From Lachnospiraceae bacterium Marseille-Q4251 (GTDB lineage Bacteria > Bacillota > Clostridia > Lachnospirales > Lachnospiraceae), in the NCBI GenBank assembly GCA_018223435.1, contig JAGTTO010000001.1, positions 1,736,001-1,800,000 on the forward strand: 64,000 bases of DNA, written 5' to 3'. This document shows positions 35,538-44,085 of this stretch, one piece after another; positions within the stretch are counted from its first letter, which is position 1; each line of letters begins with the position of its first letter. A model generated the notes under the pieces. That model made no database searches. It saw nothing but the letters and a program-made list of their open reading frames with translations, and was not told the origin of the DNA. The position numbers and the translations under genes were made by a program.

Positions 35538-36299
35538 TCAGATGCTGTAGTCCATAGGTTCGTTGAGAAGTGACCGCAGGAATCTCAGCGTCCTCTCATC
35601 CTTCGGATTCTCGATGACTTCCTTCGGTTTGCCCTGCTCGACGATGACGCCGCCTTCCATGTAGATCACGCGGTCTGCCACGTCTCTGGCGAAGCTGATC
35701 TCGTGGGTGACAACGATCATTGTGATACCTGTCTTTGCCACGGCACGCATGGCTCCCAGCACCTCTCCTACCAGCTCCGGGTCGAGGGCGGAGGTGGGCT
35801 CGTCAAAAAGGATCACCTTCGGATTTAAGGCCAGCGCTCTGCAGATGCCCACACGCTGCTGCTGGCCGCCGGAAAGCTGCGCCGGATAAGCGGAGGCTCT
35901 GTTTTCCAGGTTCATTTTTTTCAGAAGGACCATGGCCGTCTCCACAGCCTGCTCGTGAGGAATCTTTCTCACCGTGGTCAGGCCCTCTGTGATGTTCTGA
36001 AGTACCGTTTTGTTGCGGAACAGGTTGTAGTTCTGAAACACCATTCCGGTCTTCCGGCGAAGCGCCAAGGTCTCCTTGTGGTGATGCTTCTGGCTGTCCA
36101 CGGTCAGTCCGTCAACCGTTATGGTTCCCGCATCGGCAGGGCCAAGGAAATTGATGGTCCGCAAAAGGGTGGTTTTTCCGGAACCGGAGGGTCCGAGGAT
36201 AACCACTACCTCTCCTTCCTCAACGGAAAGGTCCACGCCGTTTAAGATATCGACGCCGCCCAGTTTTTTTCTGATATTTTTCAATTCTACCATTGCCAT
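35538..36299 (-). CDS. Polar amino-acid ABC transporter, ATP-binding protein
   Basis: A 253-residue ABC ATPase of the GlnQ/TcyC type. Walker A GPSGSGKTT, signature LSGGQQQRVGICRAL, Walker B VILFDEPTSALD and the switch VVTHEI are intact. It would energise two integral permeases encoded upstream. The start ATG is preceded by AGGAG. Clustering with a solute-binding protein, two permeases and an ATC hydrolase suggests cystine, cysteine or aminothiazoline carboxylate as substrate. That is inference, because GlnQ and TcyC cannot be told apart by these motifs. Confidence 0.93.
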   Translation of the reverse strand: MAMVELKNIRKKLGGVDILNGVDLSVEEGEVVVILGPSGSGKTTLLRTINFLGPADAGTITVDGLTVDSQKHHHKETLALRRKTGMVFQNYNLFRNKTVLQNITEGLTTVRKIPHEQAVETAMVLLKKMNLENRASAYPAQLSGGQQQRVGICRALALNPKVILFDEPTSALDPELVGEVLGAMRAVAKTGITMIVVTHEISFARDVADRVIYMEGGVIVEQGKPKEVIENPKDERTLRFLRSLLNEPMDYSI

Positions 36300-36318
36300 A
36301 TCTTCTGTCTCCTGTCTT

Positions 36319-37032
36319 TTATACCGCAGAAACGGTCTTCTGATAACGATTCATTTTCTTATTGATCCGCTTCAGGATCTGCTCCGCGATGATACATACC
36401 AGCCAGTAAATGCCTGCTGCCACCAGATAGCCCTCGAGGATCGCATAATTGACTGCGGTGGAAGCTCTCGCCGTCGCCAGAAGCTCAAACACATTTACCA
36501 CGGAAGCCAGGCTGGTCGCTTTCAGAAGCCACATGAAATAGTTGGACAGGTTCGGAAGGGAAATCACCACTGCCTGGGGAATCACGATCTTCCACATGGC
36601 CTGAAACGTGCTCATTCCAACGGAGTAAGCAGCCTCCAGCTGTCCTTTATCCACGGCCTTGTAGGAGGAAACCACCACATCCGTCATATAAGCTCCGTAG
36701 TTGAAGGCGAAAGCCACAACGGCAAACCCGAAATAGGAAGGATGCTTCGGATCGTAATGGTAGCCCAGCACACCGTCAAAAGCACGGAGGACATAAGGCA
36801 AAGCGTAATAACAGAACAGAAGCTGGACGATCAGAGGAACACCTTTGATAAAAGTATTAAATCCGATCACCAGCTGCCTCAGCACCGGAATCTTTTTCAG
36901 AATACAGATTCCAAAAAGCACAGCCAGCAGAATCGCGAAGAATAGCGACGCAAAGGTCAGTTTCAGCGTTACCGGCAGGGCGCCAAGCACTGTCGGAATG
37001 TCCGATATCATAAATTTTACATTCAGATTCAT
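36319..37032 (-). CDS. Amino-acid ABC transporter permease (second)
   Basis: A 237-residue permease of the HisM/GlnP family with about five membrane segments. The EAA loop region GQLEAAYSVGMSTFQAMWKIVIPQAV, which docks on the ATPase, is well preserved, and FIKGVPLIVQLLF is the conserved entry motif. Its start overlaps the stop of the preceding permease by four bases. The two permeases probably form a heterodimer. Confidence 0.92.
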   Translation of the reverse strand: MNLNVKFMISDIPTVLGALPVTLKLTFASLFFAILLAVLFGICILKKIPVLRQLVIGFNTFIKGVPLIVQLLFCYYALPYVLRAFDGVLGYHYDPKHPSYFGFAVVAFAFNYGAYMTDVVVSSYKAVDKGQLEAAYSVGMSTFQAMWKIVIPQAVVISLPNLSNYFMWLLKATSLASVVNVFELLATARASTAVNYAILEGYLVAAGIYWLVCIIAEQILKRINKKMNRYQKTVSAV

Positions 37033-37724
37033 GCGATACCCCTTTCATGCCGGCTGTAATGACGGGTCAGACTGTTGAAGACCAGCTCGATGACCACATT
37101 GATCAGGAAATAAATAATCGCTGCCGCCAGAAGAATCCAGATCTGACCGTAACCTCTGTGCTGGGCAATGATCTTGTCCGCCCGGCCCATGACATCCACA
37201 ACGCCGATGACGTAAGCGGTGGCGGTTCCTTTCAGGAGGTCGATCTCCAGATTTTTCAGGTTCGGAAGAGCGATCTGCATGGTCAGAGGCGCGATTATAT
37301 GGCAGAAGCACTGCCAGCGGCTGTAACCGATGGAATATCCCGCTTCAATCTGATCCTTGTCGATGGCCTCATAAGCGCCCCGGAAAGCCTCGGAAACGAA
37401 ACTGGAAAAGTTACAGCAGGTCGCTATAACATAGAAGATTCCGGCATCCCAGCGGTTGATATTGATTCCGAAGGGTTCAAAAAGCTTCGGCAGTCCGAAA
37501 AATACGATATAGATCTGAACCAGTCCCGGCGTTCCTCTGAAAAAGGAAACAAACAGAGAAACCAGCCAGTAAAGCGGGTTCTTTTTTCCCACCCGCACCC
37601 GGCAGATCAGGGCTCCTAAGACCAGTGAGATCACCGTCGGTGTCAGAAAATAAAACAGCGTTGCCGGGATATACTCCACGAGCAACGGTAGGCTGGAAAC
37701 AAATAATTCATGTCCTCTCCACAT
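37029..37724 (-). CDS. Amino-acid ABC transporter permease (first)
   Basis: A 231-residue permease of the same family, with SFFRGTPGLVQIYIVFFGLP and the ATPase-coupling loop DQIEAGYSIGYSRWQCFCHIIAPLTM. I start at the ATG 7 bases after AGGAG rather than the upstream frame (37769), whose extra residues (CHGLYCCNRS...) are not membrane-signal-like. It lies between the solute-binding protein and the second permease. Confidence 0.92.
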   Translation of the reverse strand: MWRGHELFVSSLPLLVEYIPATLFYFLTPTVISLVLGALICRVRVGKKNPLYWLVSLFVSFFRGTPGLVQIYIVFFGLPKLFEPFGININRWDAGIFYVIATCCNFSSFVSEAFRGAYEAIDKDQIEAGYSIGYSRWQCFCHIIAPLTMQIALPNLKNLEIDLLKGTATAYVIGVVDVMGRADKIIAQHRGYGQIWILLAAAIIYFLINVVIELVFNSLTRHYSRHERGIA

Positions 37725-37799
37725 GCAAATACTCCTATTACAACAGTACAGTCCATGACACCCGGCCATGAACTGTAACTGTGATTTTTTCTTTCTTTA

Positions 37800-38615
37800 T
37801 TAGTCGCGAAGACCCAGCTCTTTTGCTACTTCGAAGTTGTCCTCCCCGAAAAACTCCTCGGTCAGTTTGCTTAAAGTGCCGTCCTCGGTCAGAGCGTCGA
37901 TGGCTTTGTTGACTGCCTCCTGAAGCTCTGTCTGATCCTTGTTGATCAGGAAAGCGGTGTCTCTTCCGTCTACACGGTCGGTAATGGTCAGATCGTCATA
38001 GCCGGTCTCATCCAGGATCGCATTGGCCTGCTCTGCGGAAAGATAAGCAGCATCGTAAACGCCATCCTCCACGCTGGTGATCTCATCTGCCATTGCTCCG
38101 GATGCTGCCAGCGTTTCGAAATCAAGCTTGATATCCGGATGTTTTTCCATCCAGTCTGCCAGAGTGACTGCACGGCCGTCTGTTGCAACGATGGGGGCAA
38201 TGCTCTTTCCGTCCATATCCTCCAGGCTCTTGATACCGCTGTCATTCTTCACGACCAGATTCATGAAGAAATAGTTGTAAGGATTGGATACCAGGAAGGC
38301 TTCCTCTCTTGCCGGTGTACGGAATTTGCAGCCGGAATCCAGATCATATTTTCCGCTGGTGGTTCCTGCCAGAGCGGTCTCATAATCCAGTACGGTATAA
38401 TTGAAGGTCCAGTCATCCAGATAATCGTCGATGAGTTTCAGTACCTCATATTCATATCCTGCCGGTTCCCCGTTGTCATCCTCATAGGTATAAGGAGCGT
38501 TCTCTGCTTCCAGAACGATTTCTGCTGTTTTTACGTCATCGGCGCTTGCTGTCATTCCGAATACTGCTGTCGCTGCTGCGATAATTGCCAAAGTACTTAC
38601 CAGATTTTTTTTCAT
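37800..38615 (-). CDS. Amino-acid ABC transporter substrate-binding protein
   Basis: A 271-residue periplasmic-binding-protein-like family 3 protein (cystine/glutamine type). It has a Sec signal (MKKNLVSTLAIIAAATAVFG, cleavage probably after TASA) and a two-lobe body with APYTYEDDNGEPAGYEYEVL. Gram-positive binding proteins are normally lipoproteins held by a cysteine, but no cysteine occurs at the signal end here. Only one cysteine (in SGCKFRTPAREEAF) is seen in the whole protein. How it is retained at the surface is unclear. It is the first gene of the transporter operon and has a consensus promoter. Confidence 0.9.
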   Translation of the reverse strand: MKKNLVSTLAIIAAATAVFGMTASADDVKTAEIVLEAENAPYTYEDDNGEPAGYEYEVLKLIDDYLDDWTFNYTVLDYETALAGTTSGKYDLDSGCKFRTPAREEAFLVSNPYNYFFMNLVVKNDSGIKSLEDMDGKSIAPIVATDGRAVTLADWMEKHPDIKLDFETLAASGAMADEITSVEDGVYDAAYLSAEQANAILDETGYDDLTITDRVDGRDTAFLINKDQTELQEAVNKAIDALTEDGTLSKLTEEFFGEDNFEVAKELGLRD

Positions 38616-38662
38616 AAGTTTTCTCCTCTCTCAAATCCTACTGTTTCGATAGACTTAGTGTT

Positions 38663-38690
38663 ATTATACTTTTTTTTCGTCTGTTGTCAA
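38663..38690 (-). promoter_or_regulatory. Promoter of the amino-acid ABC transporter operon
   Basis: Minus-strand TTGACA (38685-38690), a 16-base A-rich spacer and TATAAT (38663-38668): both hexamers are perfect. Confidence 0.85.
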
Positions 38691-38788
38691 TAAATTCCAG
38701 GCATATAGGGGTATGCGAAAATCTGATACCCTGATATAGGAAAAAACTATATATATGAAAAAAGCCACCGCTTTCGCGATGACTTTGC

Positions 38789-38953
38789 TCATTTCTGACG
38801 ATGCATCACCCATAATCCCGCCGTCTCGCTGCTGTCTATGAAGATTCCCATAAGCGGTCTCGCGAAACCAAAGACCAGGGCGGAAATCACGAGGCTGAAG
38901 ACCGTGCTGATGAGAAAGGCTTCTTTGGTTCCCCTGCGGATGCGCTCCTTTCT
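38789..38953 (-). pseudogene. C-terminal fragment of a MATE-family exporter
   Basis: About 54 codons reading RRGTKEAFLISTVFSLVISA and then LVFGFARPLMGIFIDSSETAG before a stop. This looks like an internal segment of a MATE transporter, with no start and no rest of the gene. It is not a simple copy of the intact MATE gene at 42580-43932. It is a decayed relic in an otherwise empty 350-base gap. Confidence 0.55.
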
Positions 38954-38963
38954 CTACAGCTAT

Positions 38964-39917
38964 TTATCCTGATTCCGCATAATAGCAGTTTCCGCTGCAG
39001 CCCCGCGGGAAAAGCTGTCGTTTCATCTCTTTCCGGAAGTCCGCTTCCGAAGAGGAGCCCTCCAGGATATCCAGGGCTTTCCGCAAATTCCGGATATCTT
39101 TTTCCATAAAATCTGCATGATTTCCGCGGCCCACCAGCTTTAAGTGGGTAATTCCAGCCCTTTGGAGGGCATACAGAGCGCAGAGGCCGCAGCCGGTGGC
39201 TCCGCAGAGATAACCTTCCTCATCCAAGGTTAAAGCTTCGTCATCAAAATTCACGTTGTTCCCCGACAACAGCTTCCTCCTCACTCTCCCCAACTCATAG
39301 GGCACCCGGCAGAGATGGCCCAGCTCATCACAGTGAAGGGAATTGCAGAAGGCCCCGGTAAACTGGCAGAGCTCGTTCAGCACGAAGGCCTCAAACTCCA
39401 GGCCCGCTCCCGCCCGGATCACGGAAGCCATATCCTCCAGCGTATTTTTCCGGTGAAAAATCAGCCGCTGAAGACCGAACCGTCGGAAAAATGCCAGCAT
39501 TTCCCGGTTGACCTCCCCGGTTTCCCCGCTTAAATGAATTTTGCAGTCTATTTTTTCCCGACGAAGATAGAGAAACAGGGCCGGATCAGCGACGATAAAG
39601 GTCTCAAAGCCAAGACTTTGACATTTTTTCACGATGGAAGCAATCTTGGGGTATTGCTCGGGAATGTAATAGAGGGAATTGAAGGCGAGATGCACCGGCC
39701 GGCCATAGGCCCGCACCAGCTTCGCCAGAATCTCCAGCTCACTGAAAGAGCCCAGCTGCACCTGATAATTCAACACCTCCCGCCGGTTGAGGGCCAGCGC
39801 CGTCCCGTACTCCCGGCTCCACTCATAGGGCACATAACCGCAGAAAAATTCATCCGCCCCGGCCTCGGCAAACCGGATATATTCGTCCACCGCCCCAAGG
39901 CCTGCCACAATCTTCAT
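38964..39917 (-). CDS. U32-family (peptidase U32-like) protein
   Basis: A 317-residue protein of the U32 'collagenase-like' group, whose better-known members (TrhP, RlhA, UbiU/UbiV) modify RNA or ubiquinone and often carry Fe-S clusters. The opening MKIVAGLGAVDEYIRFAEAGADEFFCGY is the U32 barrel start. Several cysteines cluster in positions that could ligate a metal: FCNSLHC and HLC near 195-205, CGATGCGLC near 250-258 and CSGNCYY at the C-terminus. The gene sits 14 bases after a second, divergent U32-like gene, recalling the UbiU-UbiV pair. The substrate is unknown. Confidence 0.75.
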   Translation of the reverse strand: MKIVAGLGAVDEYIRFAEAGADEFFCGYVPYEWSREYGTALALNRREVLNYQVQLGSFSELEILAKLVRAYGRPVHLAFNSLYYIPEQYPKIASIVKKCQSLGFETFIVADPALFLYLRREKIDCKIHLSGETGEVNREMLAFFRRFGLQRLIFHRKNTLEDMASVIRAGAGLEFEAFVLNELCQFTGAFCNSLHCDELGHLCRVPYELGRVRRKLLSGNNVNFDDEALTLDEEGYLCGATGCGLCALYALQRAGITHLKLVGRGNHADFMEKDIRNLRKALDILEGSSSEADFRKEMKRQLFPRGCSGNCYYAESG

Positions 39918-39930
39918 ACCTTCACCTTCT

Positions 39931-41265
39931 TTATAAGAGATTGATCACCAGCCGGTCCACGCCCTGCTGCCGATAAGCCTCCAAATGCTCCGGTTTTTTC
40001 AGGATCTCCCGGTCCAGCGCAAAGAGAGAATTGTACCGCCCCGCCATGGCGAGATGCTCCGGATAGAGGTAGGTGTAGCTCTCGCAGAAATGGGGACAGT
40101 TTTCCGGTAATTTCTGTTTTCCCCTGTCTTTCCGGAGGACTCCCGCCGCGAGAGGACAAAACTGGGAGGTATTGGTCTGGTAAAAGGGCAGATGGAGGCT
40201 ATGGTTTCCCGGGGGCAGTTTCATCGGGTAGCCGCAGGCCTCCCACTCATACCGCCGGATTCCCAGCTCTTCCGCCAGAAACTCCCGGTAAAAGTCCGCA
40301 TTGAGGCTGTTTTCCGCCAGACTTTCCAGGCTTCCTGTCTTCCAGGCCAGCCTCGGATCTTTTTTTCTCTTATTTAAAAGAGGGCCGAGAACCGGCTCCA
40401 GATAGGGGCTCCTCTTTTTTCGGAGAAGTTCTGCCAGACCCCAGTCGTTGACCAGAAGTTCGAGCCACCTTTCTTTCTGGCCGCACCAGGCGGACAGTTC
40501 ATCGAGAAGCTCCTCTGTGGATTCCAGCAGAAAATCCCGGATATAGGAAAAGGAAAGGGTCACACTTAAACCCTCCCGCGAGGCTTTTTCAAGCAGCGCA
40601 AAGAGCTGGCTTTTTTCCGGAAAGAGCAGATGACAGAAGGAATTTCCGATGTAGAGGCGGTCAGGGGTTCTTCTGGCCAGCGGATATTCTCCCAGGCCAT
40701 TGGAAGGCCAGTACCAGGCGGAAAATTCCCCGATCTCCATGGAGAGATACTTCCTGTAGAGTTCCGGCCGGTCCAGCTCCAGGGCCAGCGATGGAAACTC
40801 CGGAAATACCCCATCCACGGGCAGTTCCGAAAACCACCGCCGCTTCTGCTCCTCCAGAGAACAGGCCTCCACCAAATCTTTTTCCGCCGGATAACCGGTC
40901 AGCGCCTTCGCAAGCTCCCCGTCATCTTCCATAAGCTTCAGACGGATGTAACGGCTGTACTGTCCGATGAGGCGGCGCACCTCTTTTCGATAAGTTTCTG
41001 ACTCTGTATAAACCACATACATATAAAAGAAACTCGTATGTTCTTCCTCTTCCATCTCAAAATCGGTAAGCTCCATCTCCCGGTAGCCGCCCGCCAAACT
41101 GTTATAAAAACAGAGCCGGAATTTGCCCGGCTCCTCTGTTTTTTCTGCCGTCCGGAAGCGAAAGCCCTCCTCCGCCAGATCCGTGAGCCGAATCTCCCGC
41201 TCTTCCGCAAAACCAGCCAAAATCCCGAAGGGCAGCATAGGAACCCCGTGAAATTTTTCTCTCAT
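39931..41265 (-). CDS. PilZ-like domain fused to a U32-like domain
   Basis: A 444-residue protein. Residues about 1-115 resemble a PilZ-type beta-barrel (EIRLTDLAEEGFRFRT, then a YMYVVY strand), though the RxxxR c-di-GMP motif is not clear. The rest (about 165-444) looks like a U32-related barrel: YIGNSFCHLLFPEKSQL, LSFSYIRDFL, WLELLVNDWGL and cysteines in SQFCPL, ENCPHFCESY. I start at the ATG behind GGGAG instead of 41376. It is tightly linked to the canonical U32 gene, and the two may work as a heterodimer. No function can be assigned. Confidence 0.6.
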   Translation of the reverse strand: MREKFHGVPMLPFGILAGFAEEREIRLTDLAEEGFRFRTAEKTEEPGKFRLCFYNSLAGGYREMELTDFEMEEEEHTSFFYMYVVYTESETYRKEVRRLIGQYSRYIRLKLMEDDGELAKALTGYPAEKDLVEACSLEEQKRRWFSELPVDGVFPEFPSLALELDRPELYRKYLSMEIGEFSAWYWPSNGLGEYPLARRTPDRLYIGNSFCHLLFPEKSQLFALLEKASREGLSVTLSFSYIRDFLLESTEELLDELSAWCGQKERWLELLVNDWGLAELLRKKRSPYLEPVLGPLLNKRKKDPRLAWKTGSLESLAENSLNADFYREFLAEELGIRRYEWEACGYPMKLPPGNHSLHLPFYQTNTSQFCPLAAGVLRKDRGKQKLPENCPHFCESYTYLYPEHLAMAGRYNSLFALDREILKKPEHLEAYRQQGVDRLVINLL

Positions 41266-41415
41266 CTTTTCTCCCCGCTCCTGTCGCACGATAGTTCCAG
41301 TATAGGCCGAATCACAAAAAATGTCCACTGGAATCTCATCGGCTGGCAGATGAATAAATCTCCAAATCCGGGCCATACTTTTTCTGTAATCATTTAGGAA
41401 AGGATGTAAGAAATC

Positions 41416-41883
41416 ATGATGAGCATTGTTTTAAATGAAAAAGAGCGGGCAGTCATTCAGGATCTCCAGACCCAGGAGAAAAGCTGTGTGGAAAAGTATG
41501 GAAAATATGCAGAGGCTGCCCGTGATCCGGAACTCAAGAGCCTGTTTCAGTCCATTCAGAAGCAGGAAGAAGAACATTATCAGTCTTTAAGTCAGGTGCT
41601 CTCCGGCAATCTTCCAGACTGTGACTGCAATGACACCCAGGGGCGGGACTATGCTCCCAAAGCTTCCTACAGCACCATGGCAAATCCCGAGGCCAAGCAG
41701 CACGACGCTTTTCTGGCCACAGACTGCATTGGAACGGAAAAGCTGGTCTCCGGCGAGTACAATACCAACGTCTTTAACTTCGGCGAGACCGGTCTTCGAA
41801 AACTCCTGGCTGACATCCAGATTGAAGAGCAGAACCACGCGGAAATGCTTTATAAGTATAAGATGGTAAATCAGATGGCATAA
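41416..41883 (+). CDS. CotF-like / ferritin-like spore coat protein
   Basis: A 155-residue alpha-helical protein. LNEKERAVIQDLQTQEKSCVEKY and a repeat of the helical pattern with QKQEEEHYQSLSQVL and IQIEEQNHAEMLYKY fit the CotF/ferritin-like spore coat family. The EExxH-type motifs (EEEHY, EEQNH) are those of a four-helix bundle and might bind metal. Single-gene unit; a strong bidirectional terminator follows. Confidence 0.75.
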   Translation: MMSIVLNEKERAVIQDLQTQEKSCVEKYGKYAEAARDPELKSLFQSIQKQEEEHYQSLSQVLSGNLPDCDCNDTQGRDYAPKASYSTMANPEAKQHDAFLATDCIGTEKLVSGEYNTNVFNFGETGLRKLLADIQIEEQNHAEMLYKYKMVNQMA

Positions 41884-41892
41884 AAACACAAA

Positions 41893-41937
41893 AATTTCCG
41901 GGACACGGGTGGTAAATACCATCCAGCCCCGGAAATT
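41893..41937. terminator. Bidirectional terminator after the CotF-like gene
   Basis: AATTTCCGGG and CCCGGAAATT outer arms with an inner GGTGGT/ACCATCC pairing, between convergent genes. Confidence 0.75.
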
Positions 41938-41944
41938 ATAAAGG

Positions 41945-42430
41945 TCAGGCCAGCACCGTACCCTCCGGAAACAGCTTCCGGAAAAGTCCCCGGATAAAGG
42001 GGCCTGCGATAAGCAGCTGCAGGGGCAGCGCCATGATAAAGTTTCTGGGAATGTTCGTGATCCAGATCAGAAGCAGCTGATTCCAGCCGGCTCCTCCGCT
42101 GACAATTGCTTCCATCGCTCCGTAGAAAGACATGATGATGACCATCGGAACCACCATACAGCAGGAAACAGCGATCGCTTTTTTAAAGGGCTCGCTCTCC
42201 GGTTTCACGAGAAAACGGAAGGCAAAGCCTTTTGCCAGGCCGGATACCAGAAACCAGTCACAGCACATGGCAAAGCAGTAGGCAATCGGGAAGCCGATCC
42301 AGGCATCCTTGACAATCTCCAGATTCAAAGCGCCATGGTGACAGGCAACGTTATAGATGCTCATGAAAAACACCATGAAAAAACACATCATTACGGTAAA
42401 AATCAGACTTTCTCTCTTATTCTGCGGCAT
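41945..42430 (-). CDS. DUF2798 membrane protein
   Basis: A 161-residue membrane protein with about four hydrophobic segments in two similar halves (MCFFMVFFMSIYNVACHHG and later VPMVIIMSFYGAMEAIV), the internal repeat typical of DUF2798. The function of the family is unknown. AGGAGG precedes the ATG, while the upstream open frame is out of keeping. It follows a MATE exporter on the same strand but is separated from it by a terminator. Confidence 0.8.
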   Translation of the reverse strand: MPQNKRESLIFTVMMCFFMVFFMSIYNVACHHGALNLEIVKDAWIGFPIAYCFAMCCDWFLVSGLAKGFAFRFLVKPESEPFKKAIAVSCCMVVPMVIIMSFYGAMEAIVSGGAGWNQLLLIWITNIPRNFIMALPLQLLIAGPFIRGLFRKLFPEGTVLA

Positions 42431-42448
42431 ATTTTTCCTCCTGTTCCG

Positions 42449-42500
42449 GCAGCAAAAAAACGGGCCTTGTCCGTAACTTTCGCTACAGACAACACCCGTT
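42449..42500 (-). terminator. Terminator with GAAA tetraloop between MATE and DUF2798 genes
   Basis: On the minus strand AACGGG, TTGTCTGTAGC, a GAAA loop, GTTACGGACAA and CCCGTT form a long stem followed by seven T. It is either the MATE gene terminator or an attenuator in the DUF2798 leader (start 19 bases on). Confidence 0.75.
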
Positions 42501-42579
42501 GTCAATTCACTACCATTTGCATTTAAAAGCTGTTATAAAATTTTGCAGAGATTATAATAACACAAAGTTCTTTTTTCTG

Positions 42580-43932
42580 TCAACGTTTTTCTTTTGAAAT
42601 TTTTCCCATGATTCGTTTGAAAAGCACCATCGCCAGCAGCGCAGCCACAATCTCAGTCACCCAGAAGGCCTGCCAGACACCGGAAGCGCCCTGGAAGCGG
42701 CTGAAAAGGAAAGCCAGCGGAAGGATCACCACGAGGTAACGCACCAGGGAGATGACCAGGGACTCTACGCCTTTTCCGAGGCCTTCCAGCACGCCGGAGA
42801 TCGTGACGGAAACGCCGGAGATCACGAAGCCGCGGCAGATGATGAGCAGGGCTTCTTTTCCAAGAGCGATAGTCTCCTCATTGGAGGTGAAAATGCCGAT
42901 GAGCTGATCCGGAATCAGGAAGCAGAGCACAGTTCCCGCCAGCATGACCACGCTGATAAGTTCGAGACCGGCCTTAAAGATATCTTTCACACGCTTGTAC
43001 TCTCCCGCTCCGTAGTTGTAGCCGCAGATGGGACGCATTCCCTGTACGATGCCGTTTCCGGTCAGGTAGATGAAGGTCTGAAGCTTATAATATGCACCCA
43101 GCACCAGTACATAGGAGGCGGAATAAGCCGCCAGAATGCCATTCAGTACGGTGATCATGAAGGAGGGCAGCGCGAGATTCAGGGCCGCCGGAATACCGAT
43201 GCCGTACATTTTCTTCAGGGTTCTGCCGCTCTCGGTCAGGTTTTTCAACGAAATCCGCACCGGAATGTTGTCAAGATCCTTAAAATAAACCGCCAAATAG
43301 ATCACCAGGGACACCACCTGACCGATGCCGGTAGCCCAGGCTGCGCCCTTAATGCCCATGGCCGGAATCGGTCCGAAGCCGAAGATCATCAGCGGGTCCA
43401 GAATGATATTTACCACACAGCCCACGAGCATACTCACCATGGACACCTTCATGCGGCCGATGGCCTGGAAGGTTTTTTCATAGGAAACGCCCGCTCCGAT
43501 CGGAATGCCGAAGAGGAAGACGATGTTCGCGTACTGGGTTCCCAGATGGATGATCTCACTGTCACTCGAAAACCGCCCCAGGAAAGCCGGCATACCGACG
43601 ATGCAGATGGTCCCGATCAGGAAACCGTGAAGGATGTTGAAAATCAAGCCCAGGGTTGCCGCCGTGTCGGCCAGCTTTTTTAAGCCTGCCCCCAGATAAT
43701 AGGCGATCACCGCGTTCACACCGATGGCAAAACCGACGGTGACGGCCGTCAGCAGATTCTGCGCCGGGTAAACCAGGGAGAGGGCCGTCATGGCCTGCTC
43801 GCTGATCTTCGCCACATAGAAACTATCAATAATGTTGTAAAGAGAGTTGACCAGCATGGAGATCGTCATGGGAATCGCCATGGAGATCACCAGAGGCATG
43901 ACCGCCTTCTCTTTCATAAAACTCTGATCCAT
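42580..43932 (-). CDS. MATE-family multidrug/sodium exporter
   Basis: A 450-residue, twelve-helix MATE transporter that would expel cationic drugs or metabolites using Na+ or H+. Family features are VISMAIPMTISMLVNSLYNI, the middle GAAWATGIGQVVSLVIYLAV and PICGYNYGAGEYKRVKDIF at the start of the second half. AGG(T) precedes the ATG. It lies downstream of an AraC-type regulator with a terminator between, so joint control is possible but not shown. Substrate unknown. Confidence 0.92.
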   Translation of the reverse strand: MDQSFMKEKAVMPLVISMAIPMTISMLVNSLYNIIDSFYVAKISEQAMTALSLVYPAQNLLTAVTVGFAIGVNAVIAYYLGAGLKKLADTAATLGLIFNILHGFLIGTICIVGMPAFLGRFSSDSEIIHLGTQYANIVFLFGIPIGAGVSYEKTFQAIGRMKVSMVSMLVGCVVNIILDPLMIFGFGPIPAMGIKGAAWATGIGQVVSLVIYLAVYFKDLDNIPVRISLKNLTESGRTLKKMYGIGIPAALNLALPSFMITVLNGILAAYSASYVLVLGAYYKLQTFIYLTGNGIVQGMRPICGYNYGAGEYKRVKDIFKAGLELISVVMLAGTVLCFLIPDQLIGIFTSNEETIALGKEALLIICRGFVISGVSVTISGVLEGLGKGVESLVISLVRYLVVILPLAFLFSRFQGASGVWQAFWVTEIVAALLAMVLFKRIMGKISKEKR

Positions 43933-43961
43933 TTTTACCTCCCAAATTGAATTTTGCACAA

Positions 43962-43999
43962 AAAAATACCACACAGTCAGGTCATCCGGGGCTGTGTGG
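43962..43999 (-). terminator. Terminator of the first AraC-type gene
   Basis: On the minus strand CCACACAG and CTGTGTGG close a hairpin followed by TATTTTTTT. Confidence 0.8.
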
Positions 44000-44085
44000 C
44001 GAAAAATAAAGCGTCTGCTTTAGAAAAATCCACTCCATATAGCATGGTTTTGGACTTACATTCTAACATTGAGTTTTTCGTTCTG

